Shown here: positions 47,209 through 56,209 of the stretch, in pieces | How the letters are laid out: the number at the start of each line of letters is the position of its first letter | How positions within the stretch are numbered: the first letter of the stretch is position 1 | NCBI GenBank assembly: GCA_001557505.1 | Contig: LSAX01000001.1 | Span: 868,001-932,000 of the forward strand | Direction of reading: 5' to 3' | Origin: Reticulascus tulasneorum | Lineage: Eukaryota > Ascomycota > Sordariomycetes > Glomerellales > Reticulascaceae | Length of the DNA stretch: 64,000 nucleotides | The notes under the pieces: model-generated | Told to the model about the DNA's origin: nothing | The model's database searches: none | What the model saw: only the letters and a program-made list of their open reading frames with translations | Made by a program: the position numbers and the translations under genes

Positions 47209-47530
47209 TCAACCGTGCTGAACGTGCGAGACGGTGCCATCCTCACTCACATGGACATTGAGTCTGTCAGGCTTGAAGTCCTTGGTTACCATCATGCCGG
47301 GACTGATGACACGGGTTTCTTGCGGCAGATCCTTCTTGCAGAACATCTGCGGAACGGCCAAGTAAGCAAGTGACGGGCAGACAGGAGGAATGTGGGTAGA
47401 CATCTACCGCAGGGAGACTTACAGTTTCGTTGGATGGCTCGTCATGGAGCTTCTTTCCGACCAGCTTGCTGCTCCACTCCTCGGTCTTGTCACCGGAGTT
47501 GTTGTTGATTCCTGGAACGACGAGAGGCAT
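47209..47530 (-). CDS. peptidase inhibitor I78 family protein
   Basis: Two exons (47530-47423 and 47346-47209) encode 81 residues. The protein begins MPLVVPGINNNSGDKTEEW, continues with LVGKKL, and after the intron (GTAAGT..CCGCAG, 76 nt) has CKKDLPQETRVISPG, then MVTKDFKPDRLNVHV and HVQHG at the end. This is the full-length I78 fold: a small potato-inhibitor-I-like domain with a reactive loop and the terminal asparagine/histidine-rich strand. Family members inhibit serine proteases; fungal ones lack a signal peptide, as here, so the target is likely intracellular. The upstream frame is open, but MPLVVPG is the conserved start. A poly-Thr/Gln-encoding stretch upstream is leader, not protein. 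Confidence 0.88.
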
Positions 47531-48698
47531 GTTGAGGTTTGAGGTTGCAGGATGCGGTGGTATTGGTTGTTTGGTGGTGGTTGTGGTGGTCTGGATAAAC
47601 TGGTTGCTTGTAGAGTATGGGAATTGGTAGAGGTGTTGCAAGTTACGAAAAGTGATGCTTATGGGAGGAAGTTGGGGTCCTCTTATGAATGATTTGCTAG
47701 TCGGGCAAGATGTCCTAAGAGAACGCGTGGTTCACAATGATGGTGCTTGTCTCATGCCGGGGCGATGATGACGTCGACTTTCACGTGGCCGCCGCGGGAT
47801 CAGGATTCGCCCGCATTCAGCGTTTTTGCTTCCGGAGCATGTCCCGGGATGGAAAGTGACATTGAAAGATTGTATGCATGCTTTTGTTCTTGCCATTGGA
47901 GATGGAATCCTTCACACACTCCATGATAAATTCAATTTTTACAGAAGTATATCTGGGATAAACTAGTTTTGTTCATTTTGTAGCAGAACCTGGAGAAGGC
48001 CAGCAACTTTGGGCTAGTTCCACCCAGTCCTCTTTGGCCATCCTCTTTGGCCATCCTCTTTGGCCATCCTCCTTCGCCATCCTGTTTCCCACAATCACGA
48101 AGTGGGAATACAAATAGCATGGTAGCTTGCTCAATGTAAACAAGATAGGCAAGCCTACACTTCGGCTACCAACTGGCTTGGCAGCCGCCTACGCATTCAT
48201 GCAAATGGCTTTACAGTGCTCTGTTAGGACGGGAACCGCAGGAGTCGGCTAACAGCATCAGTTCTTCCCTACCTAGATGTTTGCAAGAAAACACAGCCCT
48301 CGAGTCTGAAGCCCCAGCTTGGTATAAAGATTGCATCTATCCATCGACTCGTATGGAGATGATACTCATCATGTGTAAGCAGTTACCTTCGAAGGCCGCG
48401 ATATGAACAAAATTACGGTGGCTCGTGAAGTCATGGGGACAGTTGGTCGACGCAAGTCACCAATCTCGAGATGTGAGCTCACAAGTGAATTTTTGCCTTT
48501 TTGCCATTACCGTATGTACAGAGACATAGCCATGCTAGAAATCCAAAAGCCAGAGCCGCAATCTCTGGTATCTTTGCTCAAAACCCAATTTCAATGCACG
48601 TCTTCCACAAAGTGTTGTCACACACCACAAAATAATCTGAAAACACATTATCCCTTCTCTCCGTTGCGCTCTCCATCACCCGTATCTCGGCCCCGAGC
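47531..48698. other. intergenic region with 13-bp minisatellite
   Basis: About 1.17 kb containing the promoter of the I78 gene and the 3' flank of the membrane-protein gene. The only structured element is the minisatellite at 48028-48079. A 102-codon frame at 48403-48711 has no family resemblance. Confidence 0.5.
48028..48079. repeat. 13-bp minisatellite, four copies
   Basis: Three perfect copies of TCCTCTTTGGCCA are followed by one copy with two changes (TCCTCCTTCGCCA) and a partial fifth. It is non-coding on the evidence available. Confidence 0.95.
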
Positions 48699-49736
48699 CT
48701 ACTGTCGATGACGATCATGGAACGGATCCTGCTCATGCGTCTCGTACACAATATTCTGGCCCGCAGGCATAAGCGGCTGGTTCACGCTCTGACTGCTCAC
48801 GTTCCTAACCTGGATTGTCGGCCGCTTCCCATTCACAGCGGCCGCCTTTGCGATTAGGGCGGCCTCGGCACGGGCCTTGATTCGCTTCTGCTGCTTCTTC
48901 TCGCGGCAGCCGAAGTAGCACATGAAGGCTACCGCGGAAGTTGCGGCGACGGCGAAGAACAACGCAATGACTACGCCGGCTGTGTCGAGCGTGGTTTGGA
49001 GACGGAGACATGTCGGCTTGCCCCCGCTGTCGGTCATGCACTTGAGACCCGCGGCGCAGGTGGCGAACGAGACTTGCGTAGGGAAGCACGAGAGCGTGGT
49101 AAGCCTATTGCCGTTTGTCTGCACGGGGCAGCTCGTGGTGGATTTGGTGGTGGTCGTGGAGCAGATCAGGGGGCCGGAAGTTGTGAGCGCCTGCGTGGCT
49201 GGTGCGGCTGTCGTGAGGGGAGTGGTGGTGGTCTCGGCATTTTGGGAGGTGGTTTCGTCTTCGGTGGTCTGGCGGGCTTCGGTGGTCTTTTCCTCAGTGG
49301 TCGTCTGCTCCTCGGTGGTTTGCCTCTCTGTGGTAGTCTGTCGGGCAGTCGTTCGTTGTGCCGGGCTAGTCGTTGCCTCGGCATCCTCGTCCTCGTCCTC
49401 AGATCCGGGGGTTTGTGTCGGTCTGGTCTGGCGTCTCCGCAGATCACCGAGGTTCTGAGGGTTGTCACATCTTCGCAGGGTCCAGAGACTCTCGACCTGA
49501 GCCTCGTCTGGCGTGCAGCCGGCGTTGACGAAACACGTCTCCAGGTCGGTTTGTTGGAAGTACTCGGGGAGGGCGGAAAAGCAGTAGGCTATCGAGCCGT
49601 CATGGCCGCACGAGGCTAGCTGCGCGAGCTCTTGGTTCCGCGTGTGGATGCATTCCGACTTTGAGGGGGATACTGCGGATGCAGAAGAGGCGAGGATGAT
49701 GGAGAGGAGGGCCGCTGTCGAACGCGAGGAACGCAT
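48699..49736 (-). CDS. mucin-like single-pass plasma-membrane protein
   Basis: A single exon of 345 residues from MRSSRSTAALL. The frame extends further upstream but begins with TTG there. A signal peptide (about 1-21) ends SASA. The N-terminal extracellular domain has a Cys pattern (ECIHT, SCGHD, AYCFSALP, TCFVNAGC, RRCD), about 70 residues and seven cysteines. A Thr/Glu-rich stalk with repeated TTE/QTTE follows, then a second Cys group (LICSTT, SCPV, SCFP, ATCAAGLKCM, PTCLR), one transmembrane helix near 252-276, and a basic cytosolic tail ending PFHDRHRQ. The layout resembles fungal cell-wall stress sensors or O-glycosylated surface proteins, but I do not recognise the Cys domain. Function is inferred only from topology. 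Confidence 0.8.
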   Translation of the reverse strand: MRSSRSTAALLSIILASSASAVSPSKSECIHTRNQELAQLASCGHDGSIAYCFSALPEYFQQTDLETCFVNAGCTPDEAQVESLWTLRRCDNPQNLGDLRRRQTRPTQTPGSEDEDEDAEATTSPAQRTTARQTTTERQTTEEQTTTEEKTTEARQTTEDETTSQNAETTTTPLTTAAPATQALTTSGPLICSTTTTKSTTSCPVQTNGNRLTTLSCFPTQVSFATCAAGLKCMTDSGGKPTCLRLQTTLDTAGVVIALFFAVAATSAVAFMCYFGCREKKQQKRIKARAEAALIAKAAAVNGKRPTIQVRNVSSQSVNQPLMPAGQNIVYETHEQDPFHDRHRQ

Positions 49737-52573
49737 GATGGACGATGCTCTGCTCTCTATTTTTGTGGAGAGCTCGACAGAACGACTGGCAAACAGCAAC
49801 TCGTCTCGTATTCCAGCGTCTAAGCCAATCCCGACCGGGTTCCGTTGGTCTGTTACGAAATAAGGGGTTCCCCGCGATACTGGCCGTCGCTACTGTGTGT
49901 AAGAAGCTTAAATCGCAAACGCAGGGTATGTTGAAATCGAGACGGGACGATCAACGACGAAGCCGAAAATTGAAAAGGGAAGTAAAAATTAGAGAGTGAC
50001 AGCGAGAGTAGGACGAAAAGAAGAGGAGGAGGAGGAGAAGAAGAAGAGAAAGAAACGACTTTTGAAACCGTCGCAGGGTCCCAAGCCAAATAAAAAGGGT
50101 TCAGGCCAAATGCAGGCGGTCAGGGGTGGGAGCGAAGGGGGGTGGGAGGAAGGCCTCGTCAATTTTATTTAGGGGGTCTACATGATAAGGTAGGGGATGC
50201 CTAAGGTGAACAACTGGCGCCTAGCCCAGTCCAGGCCGCGCAGAAGCTCCATTCAGCTGGGCTGGACCGCGCCGCTCTCTTCTGCTGAATGCGACTGGGG
50301 ACGACGATCATCCCCGATTCCCGCCAAGCCCAGCGTGAAGGCCTGTAAAACTCTCCGTGCTCATTCGTCGATTATTTAACCAAACCAGTAAGACGCCGCC
50401 CGAACTGCGAACTGGGCACCAGAGGACAAGAAGAACCAACAAGATAGTTCGTGGTCAGAAACCTTGTGTAAGGCTGCGTGCCGGAGCCGGGACATCTCCA
50501 CCTGCTGCAGTCCACTAACTACCGACTACTTCGTACTAATTAACTCACTACAATAAGTAGGTAATTACTTAGGGGGTTTACTTACATGGTTCCGCGGCAG
50601 TCAGTTGGGAAGCTCCCCGAGCGGCGGGTGTGTTCGGCGAGATTGGGAGCTGGGGACCGGAAACTGCGGGAGCTGGCAAATGGGAGGACCAACAATGAAG
50701 CCTGGCGCTGTTTGGACCTAATTTAGGACCAGACGCAAACAGGCGAACAACCTCACACCTGCGGCACTCCTAACTGCTAACCTAGCTAATTTAGAGAATA
50801 TAGTGGTATTGTTCTGATTATTCACTTGGAATAAGCTGATATATAATGTTTAGACCTCTGATAGATGTTTCATATAATCCTTTTTTGCAATCCCAGCAAG
50901 CCTCATGCTGAAAGATCAAATTGGAATCAAAGAGCAGATAATATGTACTTTCTCTCAAACGGCTTGCGAGTACTCCCATTGAACATGGGGAGCTGGCGAA
51001 GGATTGACCCCAGGGTAAGTTAATTAATTAGTACCCGCTGTGCTGGGCCTTATGTCCTAACCACGTTGGGTGGCTCAGCCAAAGTTCACACATTCGGGAT
51101 GTAACCCGAAAAATGGTTTGTGCCTGGTGAAGGAAGCCCATATCTTTTGAAACGTCGATCCTCAACCTCCCTTTATTTCTCTTCTTGGAAGCTGGAATAT
51201 GCCGGCGGTATGACTTGTCCGTACGATTAAATGACTCAAGTAATTGGCTTCTCGGCCCCGCGCCTTTAAGATAAACTCACAGCTGCTGTACCCAACTTGC
51301 CCCTGTGTCCACTGCGGACACAAGAACTCAATAGGGACGTCCAAATCCATAGAATGATGCGCAGCGTGAGAGTTGGACCGGGTGCAACTTAATCTGTACC
51401 TGGGTCACTTTCAGATGGTAATTGAAACTACATTACTTCCCAAAGCCGCCTACCGCCCTGCACTGCGAGAAGTTTGCCTTGTGACTTAACCTAAAATCCG
51501 ACCAAGCCTAGCGCAAGTGGGCTGTGGCGATCCCCGACTGCCCTCCTGGCCCATCTCGACCAATGGCTCTTTCGTGTTGGTGGCTGAGGCCGCCTCCACC
51601 GATACCTTGCAGCAAGCTGAACAAGCCTGTTTGGGTTGGCTCTGCGCTCCGGCAACGCCAAGCGAGCGGGCCACATCTGCCACTTTGCATTGCAGAGGCG
51701 GGTGGGCGTGGGCGGGGGGGAGTGGAATCGTTCAAACGTTCTCTAACTTTTTGTTAGGGCGGTCTTCCCAAGTGCAATTGTGGCTGGGGTGTCTGGCTGC
51801 TCGCTCGGCGACTTACAGATCGGGACAAAACGGTTGTAAGCCCGCGATACGATACGATGGGGTGAGAAAAGTCTGGCGATGAGGCGGTGCGTTGTGACAC
51901 CATCGCCAATCTTTGGGCTTCTGAGATGAACGCGGAATATCCCACCTACATAGAACTCTGACGCCTGCGGAATTGTGTCAGGATACACGTGCACTTGTTG
52001 ATCATGCTCCGGCAGGTTGATCTTAACGTCCAACTTGGATGCGCAACAAGACCGCATACAGCTTACCCTGGGATATCTTGGTTCAATCCCGAAGTATACG
52101 GCTCGGAGAAAGACGGATATTACATGTCACGATAGATTCATCTTCAGAAACACAATCGAGGTCATCTCAAAACTGCCTTGCCTCTATTGACCAGCTACCT
52201 ACGCTAGCCTACCATGCTTACCATGCGACCAAACAACAGGGGACGAATGAATCTGATCATCCATGATTCACAGAGTAGTGTAGAGACTTCATCCGGTGCC
52301 CAACCTACAGGCCCCAAAAAATATGAAGTTTAATCCCACACGAGCTATTCCTGACAGGCTTCACTGGCTCGTCACCCCAACGCAGCTACCGAGCGGCCCA
52401 CGACAACAGTCTCAGTCATCCCCCGATTCACTAGATCGCTTCTTCGAATAAACCGAGAGCATAGCTCTTCCCAGTCCCGAACACGGGGTCCATGAGGGGT
52501 TGTTAGACGTGCTGGATGATGTGGTGGTTTTGGAATCTCTGCTCCGAGGCCGCTCCTTACTTGCGGGTCCGTC
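49737..52573. other. intergenic region between membrane protein and NST1
   Basis: About 2.8 kb. Next to 49736 is a purine-rich leader (GAGGAGGAGG, GAAGAAGAAG near 50020-50055). The middle (50500-51050) is relatively A/T-rich, with TTAATTAATTAG near 51020, and a tRNA-like trace on the minus strand at about 50990-51085. A 121-codon frame at 51517-51882 is not protein-like. NST1 ends at 52574. Confidence 0.45.
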
Positions 52574-55500
52574 CTATAGTCCTCGCGAGGGAAACGCCAG
52601 CGAGCCGCTTCCTATGATGGGACTGCCAATCTCGCCGGGGGCGCCAACCGGGCGGAAATGGGGTAGGTCACCACTGGGATCAGGGGCCCACCGAATCGAA
52701 TGCTTTCCTGGGCCGATCGCATCAAGCCTGATATCAAAACTTCCACCTCCATTGTGAAGGTTGCCCTCCGTTTCAGCAAGATCGAGCAGTTCTATCTCGG
52801 AAATCGCATCGCGGCTCACACCCTCGACCCGATTCAGGTTGTCCACTTCAATCTCAAGCGCAGAGAGCTCGATGAACCCGTCTGGACCTGCGCTGCCGCT
52901 GCCCTGAAGCTCTTTGCATGCACGGCAAAGCATGAGGCGGACCGCGACGGACCGGGGATTGCCTGCGGATCGAATCTGTGCCAGTGATGGCATTGGCGGT
53001 ACGAAGGCGCCGTTACCCCATGTGGGATTGCCAAGGCCGGGGGGCGGACCAAACGGCACATGAGTAGGTCCCCATGGATTGTGCGGCATGTGAAAACCAG
53101 CATCCATACCAAATGGAGTAGGTTGAAATGGGGGTCGTGGTCCCGGGGCTTGGGTGCGATGTCTCGCCGCATTCATGGCTGCATCGATAGGCTCCTCCGA
53201 ATCGTCTAGCAAGGCGCTGCTGCCAAGGTGCTGGTTCGGGAAGTCATCCAGTTGGTCGGGTCCCTGTCCATGCACAACACTGCCTGGCCGTCCTATTGGG
53301 GCCGGTCGCCCAATCGGCTGGGATGGTATTCCAGATGCCCCGGATTCAAAACTTCCCGACAGCTGTCTTGAATGCGACGGTGGCATGCTCTCCTTGGGGA
53401 TCGGGAAGCCCTGCCCCATGTTCGGCATCTGATCACCGGGCGGCTGAGGAAATCCTGGTGGTGGATGTGGTAGGGGGAACCCTCGCCCCCCTAGACCGTT
53501 AAGCCCTGGAGGCATCGGCATCATACCTGGCGCAGGTCTAAAGCCGCCCATAGGTCCAAACATCGGATCGGGCATTCGGTTCAGCCCAGGAGGCTGCATC
53601 TGAGGAAACCCAGGTGGGTGGGGCATGCCCATAGGTGGCATATTAAACGGCGGGGCGTGTGCAACGAGCCCCTTCGACGAAAGGTTGGATGGTGATATCG
53701 ACCGAGCTTGCTGCGGCGCTGCATTAGGCACACTTCCGCTTGCCTTCCTTTGCTGCCCGATCGGAGCAGGGCTTGTATGAACTGGCGTGGATGAATGTGG
53801 TGAGGGATTCTGACTAGGGGCGGACCCGCTTTGAGATGCCTGGGATCCAGGTCCGCTTGTATCTTGACTCTGTGGTATATTCCTGGGCCGAGCCGGAGTC
53901 GGTGCCTTTGGAATCGCGGGCGTTGCGACCGGGATCTTCGGCGACGCAAATGATGCCGGATTTGGCGGATGCTGCGGCAGAACTGTCGGAATCGAGACGG
54001 GATGTTGCGATGGACGGCGCGTGGGTTGGGTGGGGATAGGGGCAGCGGTAAGAGCTGCAACTTTCAGAGCTGCTCTCTCTTCTTGTTTCTGCCTGTCCTT
54101 GCCCTCCCTGTCCGCCTTTACTTCACCGTCAGCTTTGCTCTTCTGTTCCCTCTCGCGCTTCTCCCGGTCCTGCTTATCCTTCCGATCGCGGATCTCTTTC
54201 TCTTTCTGATCACGGGCCTCCTTCTCTCGCAGTCGCTGTTCGTCTTTGAGCCTCTTCTCCTTCTCCTTTGCTTCGCGAACTTTACGCTCCTGTTCGGCTT
54301 TCTTCTCCTGCTGTTCATGAAGCTTCTTCTGCCGTTCCGATTCTCGGCGAAGGCGTTCATCCTCCTCAACCTTCTTCTGCGCCTCTTTCTTACGGCGCTT
54401 CTCCTCCGCTCTCTGCTTCTGCTCATCGGCTCGTTTCTGCTCTTCCTCAAGCCGTGCAGCTTCTTCGGCAGCTTTCTCGGCCTCCCTTCGTGCCTTCTCT
54501 TCGGCTTGTGCTTGCTTCTTCTGCGCAGCCTTGTCCTTCCGCTTCTGGGCATCCTTCGCTTTCTTCGCCTTTCGTTGGGAATCTTGGCGGGTTTCCTCCT
54601 CGAGTTCCTCGATGAGCTGCTGCTGGCGTTGCTTCGCGACCATTTCTCGATAGGCCGTCAGCACCCTTTGCTCGAACATTCGGGCGGCGAAGATTTGAAA
54701 CATGCGGCGACCTTCCTCCATCCGCTGTTCTTCGGTCATCGTGTCCTGATGATGGCAACAGAAATGCTCAGTACTTGAGTGCTTATGGTCATGTGCTGGT
54801 GCAGAGGAGCTCACTTCTTCATCCTCGTAATCCTCTTCCTGACTATCATCATAGTCATCATCCTCCTCGTCGTCTTCGTCGTCGTAATCGTCTTCGGGAG
54901 GAGGATGATTATGAGAGTTCGGGTGAGTGCCGTTGGGATAGTAGTTTCGCGCAAAGTGATCCTTTGCGTCTTCTTCTCGAGCCATTCGGCGTTCCGCAAG
55001 CTGCTCCATCATTTCGATAAATCGCTTGCCGTCATTCTTGAGAAGATCGTCCGCAACGGTCAGAATGCCGCCTAAGTCCATGTTACCATATCTGTAGAGA
55101 AAGGAGTCGAGAAGCTGCATACCCTTGACTTGCAGGCTGTTCCCAAAGGTCAAGAAATCTGCCATATCGCGATCATGAGAATGTGAGTCCTCTGGAGGCT
55201 CATCATCACTATATTCCTCCTCCTCGGGATCCTCTTCACTATACCCTTCTTCGGGATCTTCTTCGTCATCGCCCAACTCCTCCACTATGCGGGCCCTTGA
55301 CGGTGGTTGTCCCGAGTAGCCCGATGGTAGAGGAGAGCGCCGTAGACCGAAGTCCCGAGGAGGGCCTAGCATGGGCGGGCCTTCGCCTTGATTTGCAAAC
55401 TGTTCCAGCTCCTCATAGTAAGCATCATACAGTCCTTCTAGCTCTTCCTCGATGGCGGTACGCTTTCTGCCGCACACAGTGCAGCTGCACGTGTGCTTCT

Positions 55501-56209
55501 GCTGCTCCTTCATCTTCTTTAGCACAGCATCTTTCTCGACCTTGACAAGGGACTTCCTCTCATCCTCTCCAAGTCCGAGCCAGAACTCTTTTATTCGCTC
55601 TCGCTCCTCTTGGGAGCTCGTGTTCCAGATCTTCTCCTTGGAAATTCCTGGTCCTCGTGCCTCCAAGGCCGCCTGGGAGCTTGCTTCTGGTATATGGTCA
55701 AATTGAGCGTCCTCCAGTGTTGGCGTGATTATGGTCTTCTTCTTCTTCTTTTTGGCCTTCTTTGATTTTAAAGATTCGAAGCCATTGGTTCCTGCATGAT
55801 CTGTATGTCGGTGGCGGTAATCACCTTCGTCATCACTGACGTCCAGCTCTGGTTCGTAGCGAGAGGTTGGCGACTGGAATGCCGGCGCGCCAGGTTCAGC
55901 ACCAGCGTGGTCGTTGGAGAGATCGTCGGGTTGCTCTGCTGCCGCTTTCGCTGCAGCTTTCGCTCGCCGTTTTTGCTTCTTGCGGTTGACCACGGGCGCC
56001 GCGAAGTTGCTGCCACTTTCAGTGGGTGACTGCATGATCGGAACTTTGGCTGACGATGTCGGCGTGGAGGGTTGCGAGGGATCAGTGGATGGGGGCCCTT
56101 TCGGCACGGTAATGAATTTGGAGCCATCCCTACTGGTGTACTTGGCCGTGATCTTGGGAGTCGGAGACGCTGGCGAGTGTGGTGCCGGGTGGCGGTGGTT
56201 GGCAGGCAT
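52574..56209 (-). CDS. NST1: stress response protein Nst1
   Basis: An uninterrupted frame of 1211 residues. The N-terminus is Pro/Ser-rich, with a basic RKKQKRRAKAAAKAAAE segment (about 75-91). Then come KSKKAKKKKKKTI, a Cys cluster HTCSCTVCGRKR near residue 240 and acidic runs (about 310-345 and 440-475). HFCCHHQDTMTEEQ is followed by a long charged coiled coil rich in K/E/R (about 550-740). The C-terminal third is Pro/Gly/Met-rich and ends near SIIGSGSLAFPSRGL-type sequence. This order, the CxCxxC motif and the coiled coil define fungal Nst1, needed for salt tolerance in yeast and a regulator of mRNA-decay bodies in some species. No intron is needed. It faces away from the Rho2 gene across 3.3 kb. 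Confidence 0.93.
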   Translation of the reverse strand: MPANHRHPAPHSPASPTPKITAKYTSRDGSKFITVPKGPPSTDPSQPSTPTSSAKVPIMQSPTESGSNFAAPVVNRKKQKRRAKAAAKAAAEQPDDLSNDHAGAEPGAPAFQSPTSRYEPELDVSDDEGDYRHRHTDHAGTNGFESLKSKKAKKKKKKTIITPTLEDAQFDHIPEASSQAALEARGPGISKEKIWNTSSQEERERIKEFWLGLGEDERKSLVKVEKDAVLKKMKEQQKHTCSCTVCGRKRTAIEEELEGLYDAYYEELEQFANQGEGPPMLGPPRDFGLRRSPLPSGYSGQPPSRARIVEELGDDEEDPEEGYSEEDPEEEEYSDDEPPEDSHSHDRDMADFLTFGNSLQVKGMQLLDSFLYRYGNMDLGGILTVADDLLKNDGKRFIEMMEQLAERRMAREEDAKDHFARNYYPNGTHPNSHNHPPPEDDYDDEDDEEDDDYDDSQEEDYEDEEVSSSAPAHDHKHSSTEHFCCHHQDTMTEEQRMEEGRRMFQIFAARMFEQRVLTAYREMVAKQRQQQLIEELEEETRQDSQRKAKKAKDAQKRKDKAAQKKQAQAEEKARREAEKAAEEAARLEEEQKRADEQKQRAEEKRRKKEAQKKVEEDERLRRESERQKKLHEQQEKKAEQERKVREAKEKEKRLKDEQRLREKEARDQKEKEIRDRKDKQDREKREREQKSKADGEVKADREGKDRQKQEERAALKVAALTAAPIPTQPTRRPSQHPVSIPTVLPQHPPNPASFASPKIPVATPAIPKAPTPARPRNIPQSQDTSGPGSQASQSGSAPSQNPSPHSSTPVHTSPAPIGQQRKASGSVPNAAPQQARSISPSNLSSKGLVAHAPPFNMPPMGMPHPPGFPQMQPPGLNRMPDPMFGPMGGFRPAPGMMPMPPGLNGLGGRGFPLPHPPPGFPQPPGDQMPNMGQGFPIPKESMPPSHSRQLSGSFESGASGIPSQPIGRPAPIGRPGSVVHGQGPDQLDDFPNQHLGSSALLDDSEEPIDAAMNAARHRTQAPGPRPPFQPTPFGMDAGFHMPHNPWGPTHVPFGPPPGLGNPTWGNGAFVPPMPSLAQIRSAGNPRSVAVRLMLCRACKELQGSGSAGPDGFIELSALEIEVDNLNRVEGVSRDAISEIELLDLAETEGNLHNGGGSFDIRLDAIGPGKHSIRWAPDPSGDLPHFRPVGAPGEIGSPIIGSGSLAFPSRGL

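Noticed and set aside
48922..49619. Val/Ser- and Gly-rich plus-strand frames
   Set aside because: Antisense of the Thr/Glu stalk of the membrane protein.
53969..54778. 269-codon leucine-rich plus-strand frame
   Set aside because: Antisense of the Lys/Glu coiled-coil region of NST1; such antisense frames are expected.
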